Below, in pieces: positions 37,152 through 46,481 of a stretch of 61,521 nucleotides of DNA. This DNA is from Vicinamibacterales bacterium (lineage in GTDB: Bacteria; Acidobacteriota; Vicinamibacteria; Vicinamibacterales; 2-12-FULL-66-21): NCBI GenBank assembly GCA_036496585.1, contig DASXLB010000001.1:1-61521 (forward strand), given 5' to 3'. The notes beneath the pieces were generated by a model. The model saw nothing but the letters and a program-made list of their open reading frames with translations, did not search any database and was not told the DNA's origin. A program made the position numbers and the translations under genes. Position 1 is the stretch's first letter. Every line of letters starts with the position of its first letter.

Positions 37152-39337
37152 CCGTGCGCAACCTGTCGCGGGTCGTCGGCCGGCAGCAGCGGCACCAGCC
37201 GCGCGGCAAGCCCGAACAGGAAGATCGTCGCGGCGATCAGGCCGATCGAGATCCCCCACTCGACGAGCGACGGCGTGTAGAGTTCGGGCCTGATCTGCGG
37301 CATCGCTCCGCGCAGCGTCATCGCGAGCAGGACGACGTTGATACGGTTGAAGGTGACGCCCGCGGCGGTCAGCGCGGTCGCCGTCAGCAGCAGCGCCGGG
37401 TTGAGCCGCCAGTCGCGCCGCGCGAGCAGCACGAGCGGCACGACGCCGCCGAGCCCGATCTCCGACAGGAACAGCAGCCCGAGGCGACCGCTGAAGGCGC
37501 CGGCCAACTGTCCGCGCAGCGCCATGTCGCCGAGGCGGAACGCGAGATAGACGAACAGTGACCAGCCCGTGAACTGGGCGAGCGAGGCGAGCTGCGTCAT
37601 CCGCAGCGGCCGCTTCCAGCCCTTGGCGATCCACATCTCCACGAGGATCACGACGGCCGTGCCGGCCGCGATCGACGACAGGAAGAAGGATACCGGCATT
37701 ACCGGCGACCACCACTGCGGGCCGACCTTCTCGGGCATGAGCAGGAAGAGCGAACCGAGCGAGCTCTGGTGCATCGACGACAGCGTGACGGCCGCGATCG
37801 CGAGCAGGATCGGCTCGGGCTTGTCGTTGATCCCTGCGGCCCCATCGCGCGTCCGGAACAGCCAGGCCAGCGTCGCGAAGACGATCGCCGTACCGGCCGT
37901 GTAGAGCACGTTGCGCGAGAGCATGAACACGAAGAGCGTGACCGCGAAGGCGACGTAGGCTCCCTGCCACCGTTTCCACAGTGCCAGCGCGCCGGTGTAG
38001 CCGTAGCGCTCGAGCGGCACCGGCAGGAACTCCAGCAGCAGCACGGAGACGTAGAGACCGACGCACCACGACACCTCGAACATCGCCGAATGCTCCGGCG
38101 CGTTCAGTCCGAGCTGATAGAAGTGCCACGGCAGACCGAGGTCGGCGATGAGCGTCACGGTGACGAACGAGTAGCTCAGGAACCCGATGAAGACGGCGGA
38201 TCGACCGAGCGAGTAGAGGTCCTTCCGCTGCAAGACGTAGATGATCCCGGCTGTCGCGAACGCGCCCGCGGCGAGCGCGATCCAAATCAGATCGAAGACG
38301 ATCCACAGGCCCCAGGGGAACGTGTTCGAGAGGTTGGTGCTGCCGCCGAGCCCGCGGACGAAGCGCGAGAGAATCGACAGGCCGCCGAGCGCCACCAGCG
38401 CGAGCATCGCCCAGTTGAACGGCGTCATCAGCGCGCGATTCAGCGTCTCGAACGTCGGATGGTGATGGCCGGCGCCCGCGGCCGTCCGGCGCTTGAAAAA
38501 CGAGTAAGTCGTCCCGAGGAGCGCGCCGATCAGCATCACCGCCGGCGGGACCGCCCCGAGCGCGACCTTCGACTTGGCCGGATAGGGCTCCTCTGACAGC
38601 GTCGGAAACCCCAGCTTCTCGAACGGCACCGACGACAGGTAGAGCACGCTGGTGCCGCCCGCTTCTTTTTCGCCGTAGATGTGGTCGATGTACTTGCCGG
38701 GACGCGCCGCGATCCGGCGGTTCGCTTCCTTCAGCATGTCGTCGCGCGTGCCGTAGCGAAGCGCGTCGGCGGGGCACGCCTTCACGCACGCCGGCACCTG
38801 GATGGTCTCGTGAGCGCGGGTCTGCTCGGCGGCGGTGAGCGGCACGCCATTGCGCGAGGCGGGCAGCGGCTGATCGCAGCGGTCGGCGCAGTGCGTGCAT
38901 TTCTGGATCTTCGGCGCCAGCGAATCCCACTCCGCGGTCGGCACCCCCCACGGGCACGCCCAGATGCAGTAGCGGCAGCCGATGCACTTGTCGGCGCTGT
39001 AGGTGACCGGTCCGTCGTCCTGGCGGTAGAGCGCCGTGGTCGGGCAGGCCGACGCGCACGCCGGCTCGAGGCAGTGCAGGCACCGCCGCATCGCGAACGC
39101 GTAGTCGACCCCGCCTTGTGCCTTGTCGTTGACCAGTTCGTGAAAAGAAATGAGCGTCAGCGTCTTGGCGCTCAGGACGGCCGGATTCTGGAAGCCGAGA
39201 TCTTCCTCGAACGACGTGGACTCGCCGTCCTTGTCGTTCCACTGCTTGCAGGCCACCTGGCAGGCCCGGCAGCCGATGCACTTGGTGATGTCGACGAGCG
39301 TCGAGCGCGAGGCGCCCGCATTGACCACGGTGCTCAT
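37148..39337 (-). CDS. formate dehydrogenase iron-sulfur subunit fused to an NrfD/HybB-type membrane subunit
   Basis: 729 residues. Residues 1-220 are a FdnH/HybA-type electron-transfer subunit with four [4Fe-4S] cysteine sets: 'CIGCRACQVACKQWND', 'CLHCLEPACASACPTTALY', 'CIGCRYCIWACPWGVP' plus CTHC, and 'PACVKACPADALRYG'. A linker to about residue 265 leads into nine or ten transmembrane helices of the NrfD/HybB/PsrC type ('NTFPWGLWIVFDLIWIALAA', 'GLPWHFYQLGLNAPEHSAMF'). These are normally separate proteins; E. coli FDH-N uses a cytochrome b instead. The fused form would pass electrons from the alpha subunit to membrane quinone. Coupled by ATGA to both neighbours. Confidence 0.93.
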   Translation of the reverse strand: MSTVVNAGASRSTLVDITKCIGCRACQVACKQWNDKDGESTSFEEDLGFQNPAVLSAKTLTLISFHELVNDKAQGGVDYAFAMRRCLHCLEPACASACPTTALYRQDDGPVTYSADKCIGCRYCIWACPWGVPTAEWDSLAPKIQKCTHCADRCDQPLPASRNGVPLTAAEQTRAHETIQVPACVKACPADALRYGTRDDMLKEANRRIAARPGKYIDHIYGEKEAGGTSVLYLSSVPFEKLGFPTLSEEPYPAKSKVALGAVPPAVMLIGALLGTTYSFFKRRTAAGAGHHHPTFETLNRALMTPFNWAMLALVALGGLSILSRFVRGLGGSTNLSNTFPWGLWIVFDLIWIALAAGAFATAGIIYVLQRKDLYSLGRSAVFIGFLSYSFVTVTLIADLGLPWHFYQLGLNAPEHSAMFEVSWCVGLYVSVLLLEFLPVPLERYGYTGALALWKRWQGAYVAFAVTLFVFMLSRNVLYTAGTAIVFATLAWLFRTRDGAAGINDKPEPILLAIAAVTLSSMHQSSLGSLFLLMPEKVGPQWWSPVMPVSFFLSSIAAGTAVVILVEMWIAKGWKRPLRMTQLASLAQFTGWSLFVYLAFRLGDMALRGQLAGAFSGRLGLLFLSEIGLGGVVPLVLLARRDWRLNPALLLTATALTAAGVTFNRINVVLLAMTLRGAMPQIRPELYTPSLVEWGISIGLIAATIFLFGLAARLVPLLPADDPRQVAHG

Positions 39338-42300
39338 GTCCGTCCTCCCGGCAGCGGCTTGCGCACTTTCCGGTCGCGCACCTTGACGACGTTGACCAGG
39401 CAGGCCTTGGTTTCCTGGGTGCCGGCGCCGGGATCCGAGGCGTCGATCGTCAGGTGATTGACGCTCGGACCGGTCGACAGTCCCTGGAAGCCCCAGTTGT
39501 ACGGCATCCAGACGACCGTCACTTCCTGGTCGCCGATCTTCAGCGCTTTCATGCGCGGAGTGACGAGGGCCTTCACCTCGAGTTCGCCGCGCGCCGACGA
39601 GACGCGGACCCAGTCCCCCGACTGCACCGTGAGCTTCTCCGCAAGGCTGATCGGCAGCTCCAACATCGGTTCAGGGACGAGCTCGTTCAACCAGGGGATG
39701 TTCCGCGTCGTCGATCCCGCGCACCAGTGCTCGGCCACCGTCGACGTCATCAGCACGTAGGGGAACTTGTCGACCGTACCGATCGGCTGATGCGACGGCA
39801 CGCGCGGATACTTCAGCGTCGGGTTGCTCTTGACCGCAGGATGCAGATGATTCTCCACCGGGCTCTCGACCGGCTCGTACATCTCAGGCAACGGCCCGTC
39901 CTTGGGCACGTAGGCGACGTCGCGCCAATAATCGGTGTAGCGGGGATCGGGATCCGAGTAGACCGCGGCGAAGAGGCGCCCGACGCCTTCCGCACCGAGA
40001 TGGAAGGCGCGCTGGCCGTTGGGCGTGTCGGGTCCGTCGGTCGCGACGGGGACATCTGGAATGTCGTATCCCGCCCACTTCTTCGCTTGCTCGTCCCACC
40101 ATACGATCGGTTTCGCGCCCGGATACGGCTTGCCGTGGCGGTCGCACGATGCGCGGTTGTAGAGGATCCGCATGTTGTTCGGCCATGTCCACCCGAAGCC
40201 CGGATAGAGGCCGAGGCCGCCGGGATCCGTTTGAGAGTCGCGGCGCTTGGACAGGTTCTCGCCGTTGGCGAACACCCCCGCGTAGATCCAGGCGCCGGAC
40301 GATGTCGATCCGTCGGATCGGAGGTCGCTGACCTTGCGAACGAGGTCGCCTTTCTTGAGCCCCGTCTCCGGGTTGTCGCGCAGTGCGTAGCCGTTGATCT
40401 CGCGGAGGACGTCTTCCGCGGTCGTGTAGCTCCAGGACGCCTTCCTGATGATCTCGTCACGCGGGGCCGTCGAGTCCTTGACCAGCTCCCGGACCTTGCG
40501 GAACACGAGATCGACGATCTCGCCGTCGGGACGTGCCTGGCCTGGCGGCTTCACCGCGGCGTGGCGCCATTGCACCATGCCGCCTGAGTTGCTGATCGTG
40601 CCGTTCTTCTCCATGAAGAACGCCGCGGGCAGAAGGATCACCTCGGTGTTGATCGACTTCGGGTCGACGCCGGGCCGTTTCCAGAAGGCCGCGGTCTCGG
40701 TTTCCCAGATTTCCTGTAGGACGAGCGTCTCGAGTTTCGCCATCGCGTCGAACGTCAGCGTCAGGTTGGGCAGCGTGACGGCGGGATTCTGGCCGACGAC
40801 CCACAGCAACTTCAGCTTGCCGGCGAGCGCGTCCTCGAACATCGGCAGCGTGCCGTAATCCTTGGCGGCGTCGCGCTTGGGCAGCCACTCGTAGCCGTAG
40901 CCGTTCTCTTCGGTGGCGGCGTCGCCGAAAAACGCCTTCAGCGTATTGACGAGATACCGGCTGTCGGCGATGCCGTTCTTGCGGACGTAGTGATAGATCG
41001 TGGGCTCGGCGTTGGTCGCCGAGTTGAGGTAGCCCGGCATGTAGTTGTAGAGCACCGCCATGTCGCAGGCGCCCTGCACGTTCGGCTCGCCCCGCAGCGC
41101 ATTGACGCCGCCGCCCGGCTTGCCGATGTTGCCGAGGAGCAGCTGCAGGATGGTGAACGCGCGGATGCCCTGCACGCCGGTCGTGTGCTGCGTCATGCCC
41201 AGCGCGTAGAGGATGGACCCCGGTCGGTTTCTCGCCATCGTCTCCGCGATCGTGCGGATCTGATCCGCGGGCACGCCGGTAATCCGCTCGCCCATCTCCA
41301 GCGTGTAGCGCGAGACGAACGTTGCCAGCCGCGCGAACACGGAGTGCGGATCGTCGAGGCTCTTCGCCACCCGCGGCTTGCCCTTGGGGTCGAGCTGATA
41401 GCCCCAGGTCTTGGTGTCGTACTTGTGGTGCTCGGCGTCGTAGCCGCTGAACAGGCCGTCCTTGAACTCGAACGCCTCGTCGCCGAGAAACAGCGCGTTC
41501 GTGTGCGTGACGACGTAGTCCTCGTCATACAGCTTGTTCACGATGATGTGGTTGATCATCGTGTTCTGGAACGCGGCGTCGGTGCCGGGACGCAGCCGCG
41601 CGTAGATGTCGGCCGCCGCCGACGTCCGCGTGAACCGCGGATCGACGTGGATGATCGTCGCGCCGTTCTCCTGGGCCTTCCGGATCCACTTGAAGGCCAT
41701 GGGGTGGTTTTCGGCGACGTTGCTCCCTTCCACGAGGATCGTCTTGCAGTTCTGCAGGTCGATCCAGTGGTTCGTCATCGCGCCGCGTCCGAATGTGGCC
41801 CCCAGACCGGGGACCGTGGGGCTATGTCAAAGCCGGGCCTGATGCTCGACGTAGCTCAGACCGAGCAGCCGCGCCGCTTTCTGAAAGAGGTAGCACTCCT
41901 CGTTCGTATTCTGCGCGCCGCCCATGAAGCCGATGGCGTCGGTGCGGTTGACGGGGACCTCGGCGCCGGGCTCCTGCGGCACGAACCGCAGGGCGCGCTG
42001 GTCGCGCGCGTCGCTGGCCATGAGGTCCACGACCAGCTTCGGGGCATCGACCTTCTCGGTGGCGATCCAGGTGTCGTCGCGCGTCTTGCGGATCTTCTGC
42101 GCGACGCGCGTGATCGCGTCGTCCCAGGAGATCTCCTGCCAGTGATCGCTGCCCGGCGCGCGATAGCGCGGTGTCGTCAGGCGCTGCGGAGAGGCGTGCG
42201 TCGCGAGACATCGAAATGCCCTTGACGCACAGCGAGCCACGGTTGACGATGTGGTCGAAATCCCCCTCCATCGCGACGAGCTTGCCGTCGCGGACCGAGG

Positions 42301-42493
42301 CGATCATGCCGCACCCGCACGAGCAGAAGTTGCACGACGTCGTGAACTCCTGAACGTCGGCGAGCTTGAGGGCTCGCGCCGCGGCGGCCGCCGCCGGCCA
42401 GTCGACCAGGCCGCCAACCGCCAAGCCGGCGCCGCCGCCGATCGACAGCCTCAGGAGATCTCGGCGAGTGACTCCACGACCTCGATCCGCCAT
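39334..42493 (-). CDS. fdnG: selenocysteine formate dehydrogenase alpha subunit (FdnG-like); needs UGA recoding and a 1-nt frame correction
   Basis: Molybdopterin enzyme oxidising formate to CO2 in the periplasm. The N-terminus has a twin-arginine signal (GVTRRDLLRLSIGG), then the [4Fe-4S] ligands C54, C57, C61 and C89 ('SCNFCSCGCGMIAS', 'GSLCVKG'). An in-frame TGA at 41827-41829 sits in 'YVEHQARL-UGA-HSPTV', exactly where E. coli FdnG has Sec (RVUHGPTV). The frame then continues through 'ATFGRGAMTNHWIDLQN', 'VDPRFTRTSAAADIYARLRP' and 'YALGMTQHTTGVQGIR' to the stop at 39334. Near 42207 one extra nucleotide breaks the frame: removing it gives GISM-LATHASPQRLTTPRY and a 1052-residue protein, the family size. 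Either a sequencing error or a true lesion. Second gene of the operon, overlapping the next by ATGA. Confidence 0.92.
41797..41829 (-). promoter_or_regulatory. bacterial SECIS element following the UGA of fdnG
   Basis: After the UGA (41829-41827) come 18 nt and then the apical loop GGUCU (41808-41804), closed by a perfect 7-bp stem GGUCCCC/GGGGGCC (41815-41809 with 41803-41797, one U-G pair). The E. coli fdhF SECIS, as I recall it, has the same GGUCU loop at the same 18-nt distance. This directs SelB-bound Sec-tRNA to the UGA. The hairpin sits inside the coding sequence and also codes 'TVPGLGAT'. Confidence 0.9.
42203..42211 (-). other. single-nucleotide frameshift in fdnG
   Basis: The minus strand reads ATG TCTCGCGACGCAC. 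Family sequence expects ISM followed by LATHASPQ, which requires ATG CTC GCG ACG CAC, so one base (the T at 42208 or an equivalent) is extra. There is no homopolymer and no obvious slippery heptamer. Both sides are well conserved and GC-rich coding. Confidence 0.8.
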
Positions 42494-42524
42494 AGACTCG
42501 AGCCCTCGTTTGAGAGAGGAGCGC

Positions 42525-42869
42525 TTACTTCAGGCTTTGCAGGTAGGCGACGAGCGCGTCGACATCAGCCGCCGGCAGGTTCTTGTACTTGGCCGGCATC
42601 GGGGGCTTCTTGGTCGACTTCGCCTTGGCCGTCGCGGCCACCGGATCATGAATCCACTCTTTGATGTCGTCGGCCGACAGCTTGGCGCCGACACCGTCGA
42701 GGGGGTTGGCCTTATTGCCCTTGCCCGCAACCTGGTGGCACATGGAGCACTTCTGCGCGGTGTAGACTTCCTGCCCCTTTTTCACCTGCGCCGCGTCCTG
42801 GGCCGCCACGCTGGGCACGCCCGCGCCGATCATCAGTACCGCCGCTATCCCGAGCGCCGTCTTCATCAT
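42525..42869 (-). CDS. small class I cytochrome c (one heme)
   Basis: 114 residues with a signal peptide (ALGIAAVLMIGAGVPSVAAQ). One heme site, 'AQKCSMCHQVAGKGNKANPL', and an axial Met in 'KSTKKPPMPAKYKNLPAADV', followed by 'DALVAYLQSLK', the standard end of class I cytochromes. A soluble periplasmic electron carrier. GGAGG precedes its ATG. It is the first gene of the redox operon, 31 nt before fdnG, and the best guess is that it shuttles electrons among the operon's multiheme proteins. Confidence 0.93.
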   Translation of the reverse strand: MMKTALGIAAVLMIGAGVPSVAAQDAAQVKKGQEVYTAQKCSMCHQVAGKGNKANPLDGVGAKLSADDIKEWIHDPVAATAKAKSTKKPPMPAKYKNLPAADVDALVAYLQSLK

Positions 42870-42906
42870 TGAGCCTCCACTCCGAGATTTTGAGGCAGAT
42901 CGAACA

Positions 42907-42921
42907 AGCAGATCGCGTGCC
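42907..42921 (-). promoter_or_regulatory. candidate sigma-54 (-24/-12) promoter of the redox operon
   Basis: The minus strand reads GGCACG-CGATC-TGCT with the invariant GG (42921-42920) and GC (42909-42908) 10 nt apart, matching the consensus TGGCACG-N4-TTGC at most positions. A start about 12 nt downstream (near 42896) leaves a short leader that includes the GGAGG of the cytochrome c gene at 42869. E. coli formate genes are also sigma-54 driven. No enhancer-binding protein gene is seen in the window. Confidence 0.45.
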
Positions 42922-43020
42922 GGCGAAGCCCTGCCGTCTTACTTGACGATCGGTGCGTCAGAGGGGCGGCGGGTGTTCAGCGCGGAGGAGATTCTCCGGA
43001 ATACCGGAGTGTGGCGGCCT

Positions 43021-44201
<1,181 letters not shown>

Positions 44202-44205
<4 letters not shown>

Positions 44206-44600
44206 CGGACGGCAATCCGCCGCGGCGCGGCGACGAGCTTGCGCAGCGTCACCGTCAGCACGCCCTGGCGCAGGTCCGCCGTGACGCCGTCGTGGTCGAC
44301 GGGGTCGGCGAACTCGAAGGTGCGATGGAACGATCCGTGGCCGCGCTCGATCTGATGGTAGTGGCGTGGCGCGGTCTCGGAGGCCGCCGACGCACGCACG
44401 CCGCGGATCGTCAGGCGGTTCTGCTGCACGGCGAGATCGATCCGCTCACGCGTCAGCCCCGGCACTTCCGCGGTCACCACGTAGCCGGTCGCCGTCTCGT
44501 AGACATCCATCGGCGGGTCCCAGGCGCTGCCGCCCTGCGCGGCGAGCCGCTCGAGGCGTGCCTGCCAGGCGCGCAGGTCGCGCAGCGGATCACATGGCAT
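44202..44600 (-). CDS. Hsp20/alpha-crystallin small heat shock protein
   Basis: 132 residues. ATP-independent holdase chaperone. The alpha-crystallin domain is clear: 'PPMDVYETATGYVVTAEVPG', 'RERIDLAVQQNRLTIRG', 'FHRTFEFADPVDHDGVTADL' and the conserved 'RQGVLTVTLRK' near the end. The N-terminal arm is short and the C-terminal I-x-I/V-type motif is replaced by 'RRIAVR'. First gene before the DegS-like protease, sharing ATGA. A heat-stress promoter would be expected in the 42 nt shared with efp, but I see no clear box. Confidence 0.93.
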
Positions 44601-44642
44601 CGGTCGATCGTAGCATGGCCTGTGCTAGGCTTGAGGTTTGTC

Positions 44643-45206
44643 ATGAGCTCGATTCAGGCGACAAGAATGAAGCGCGGCATGCTCATCAAGATGGGCAACG
44701 ACCTCTACCGCGTCCTCGACTTGACCCATTTCACGCCCGGCAACAAGCGCGGCTTCGTCCAAGCCCGGATGCGTAACATCCGCAACGGGCAGCAGGCGGA
44801 CAACAAGTTCCGGGCCGAGGAAGACGTCGAGCGCGCCATTCTCGACGAGCGGCAGATGCAGTACCTCTACCGCGACGGCGATTCGTTCCATTTCATGGAG
44901 ACCACCACCTACGAGCAGATCCACCTCGACGCCGAGGTGCTGGGCGACAATGCCAGCTACATCCTGCCGGAGATGGTGATCGCGATGGAGTTCTACGGCG
45001 AGGAGCCGGTCGGCATCGAGCTGCCGATTTCGGTGGATCTCAAGGTGGTCGACACCACCCCCGCCATCAACCGCGCCACCGCGAGCGCGCAGGTCAAGCC
45101 GGCCACTCTCGAGACCGGCCTCGTCGTCAACGTGCCGGCGCACGTCAACATCGGCGACGTGATCCGCGTCGGCACCGAAGACGGTGAGTACCAGAAGAAG
45201 GTCTGA
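44643..45206 (+). CDS. efp: elongation factor P
   Basis: 187 residues. Binds stalled ribosomes and helps proline-proline bond formation. Three beta-barrel domains: KOW-like N-terminal domain ('[20 protein letters not shown]'), OB domain ('[20 protein letters not shown]') and the C-terminal signature ('[20 protein letters not shown]'). The loop that carries the modified Lys in E. coli (PGKGQA) is here '[15 protein letters not shown]', two charged residues (Lys-Arg) after Asn. The modification route is therefore unclear. The ATG at 44643 begins the known N-terminus. Confidence 0.96.
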   Translation: MSSIQATRMKRGMLIKMGNDLYRVLDLTHFTPGNKRGFVQARMRNIRNGQQADNKFRAEEDVERAILDERQMQYLYRDGDSFHFMETTTYEQIHLDAEVLGDNASYILPEMVIAMEFYGEEPVGIELPISVDLKVVDTTPAINRATASAQVKPATLETGLVVNVPAHVNIGDVIRVGTEDGEYQKKV

Positions 45207-45258
45207 GGATGAGAGCGCGCGCGCACGGGGAGTCCGAGCGGGGGCGCCTCTCGGAGTC

Positions 45259-45831
45259 ATGATGGACGTCGCGCATCGAACCGGTGCCGGCTGGATCGAG
45301 GTCGTGGCCGGAAGCATGTTCAGCGGCAAGAGCGAAGAGCTCATCCGCCGGTTGCGCCGGGCGCAGATCGCCAAACGGAAGGTCCAGATCTTCAAGCCGC
45401 GCATCGACAATCGCTACAGCCACGCCCACATCACCTCGCACAGCGCGATGCAGATCGAGGCGGAGAACGTCGGCAGCTCGCGTGAGCTGCTCGAGCACGT
45501 GTTGCCTGACACCGAGGTCGTCGGCATCGACGAGGGGCAGTTCTTCGATCCGGAGCTGCCGGCGGTGTGCACGACGCTCGCCGACCAGGGCAAGCGCGTC
45601 ATCGTCGCCGGCCTCGATCAGGACTATCTCGGCAAGCCGTTCGAGCCGATCCCGCAGCTGCTCGCGATCGCCGAGTACATCACCAAGACGCTGGCCATCT
45701 GCATGGTGTGCGGCGCGCCGGCCAACCACACCCAGCGGCTCGTCGCCAGCAGCGAGCGCGTGCTGGTCGGGGCGCAGGGCACCTATGAGGCGCGCTGCCG
45801 GCACTGTTTCGACCCGCGGCTGGGCCAGTAG
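45259..45831 (+). CDS. tdk: thymidine kinase (type II)
   Basis: 190 residues. ATP-dependent phosphorylation of thymidine in the salvage pathway. Walker A is '[18 protein letters not shown]'; '[18 protein letters not shown]' carries the catalytic Glu; '[20 protein letters not shown]' is the lasso region. A structural zinc site is formed by '[14 protein letters not shown]' and CRHC near the C-terminus. Two ATGs in tandem (45259, 45262) are possible starts. Located 52 nt after efp on the same strand. Confidence 0.96.
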   Translation: MMDVAHRTGAGWIEVVAGSMFSGKSEELIRRLRRAQIAKRKVQIFKPRIDNRYSHAHITSHSAMQIEAENVGSSRELLEHVLPDTEVVGIDEGQFFDPELPAVCTTLADQGKRVIVAGLDQDYLGKPFEPIPQLLAIAEYITKTLAICMVCGAPANHTQRLVASSERVLVGAQGTYEARCRHCFDPRLGQ

Positions 45832-45879
45832 CGCGGGACACGGGTCGCGGCGGGACGCGGTAGAAAAAAGGCCCGGCTG

Positions 45880-46449
45880 GTGGAGACGCTGAACCCCGCA
45901 CTGCTCTCGAAGCTGCTCTATTTCCTGGGTGCCGGCTTCCTCGTCTTCAACCTGTATCTCTTCCTCCAGTACGATCGGAACCGTCGTCTGCAGCGCGCCG
46001 CACTGGTCACCTGGCCCCCGCCGCGGCCGCCGCTCTATCGCCTGTTTCTCTGGGTCGGCGCCGTCCTCGCCATCGTGATCTTCTACAAGCTGGCGGTGCT
46101 GAGGACGGCGCCGCAGCATGTCTTCGGCGAGACGATGATGCTGGTCTACTACGTCTACGCGATGCCGCTCGGACTGAAGATCCGGCGCGGACTCTATGAG
46201 GACGGCATCTGGACCGACGGCGGTTACATCGCCTACGGCAACATCGGCGGCCTGACCTGGCGGGAAGGGGAGCAGCCGATCCTGGTCATCCTCTATCGCT
46301 GGCGCTCGTTCGCGCGCCGGCTCAGTGTGCCGCAGCCGGTGTACGGCGAGGCCCGGAAGGTGCTCCGCCAGAAAATTGCCGCGCACGACATCCATTTCAC
46401 CGGCAAGTCCCTGGACCTGGGCGTCCACGACGAACGGGACGACGTCTAG
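45880..46449 (+). CDS. small membrane protein, unknown (DUF5673-like layout)
   Basis: 189 residues from a GTG. Two or three transmembrane helices (LLYFLGAGFLVFNLYLFLQY; RLFLWVGAVLAIVIFYKLAV; near 'GETMMLVYYVYAMPLG'), then a soluble domain with 'RGLYEDGIWTDGGYIAYGNI', 'GLTWREGEQPILVILYRWR' and 'ARRLSVPQPVYGEARKVLRQ', a PH-like strand pattern. Proteins with two helices and such a 'G(I/V)W....YI.Y..I...W' part are common unknown membrane proteins. Gap to tdk 48 nt. Confidence 0.68.
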   Translation: METLNPALLSKLLYFLGAGFLVFNLYLFLQYDRNRRLQRAALVTWPPPRPPLYRLFLWVGAVLAIVIFYKLAVLRTAPQHVFGETMMLVYYVYAMPLGLKIRRGLYEDGIWTDGGYIAYGNIGGLTWREGEQPILVILYRWRSFARRLSVPQPVYGEARKVLRQKIAAHDIHFTGKSLDLGVHDERDDV

Positions 46450-46462
46450 TGCCGTAACTTTG

Positions 46463-46471
46463 TGATATAAA
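46463..46471 (+). promoter_or_regulatory. extended -10 promoter next to the start of the B3-like gene
   Basis: TGATATAAA within a 25-nt AT-rich patch (TTTGTGATATAAAGTATACC) that stands out against the GC-rich surroundings. No good -35 is seen, as is usual with extended -10 boxes. Transcription would begin about 4 nt before the GTG at 46482, suggesting a leaderless message. Confidence 0.4.
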
Positions 46472-46481
46472 GTATACCAAC

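Noticed and set aside
39334-42240. Treating the formate dehydrogenase as two separate genes split at the TGA at 41827
   Set aside because: The TGA is at the conserved Sec position and is followed by a matching SECIS, so it is read through rather than ending a gene.
42994-43009. CTCCGG-AATA-CCGGAG hairpin as a terminator of the DegS-like gene
   Set aside because: The stem is only 6 bp and no T-run follows on either strand; too weak to call.
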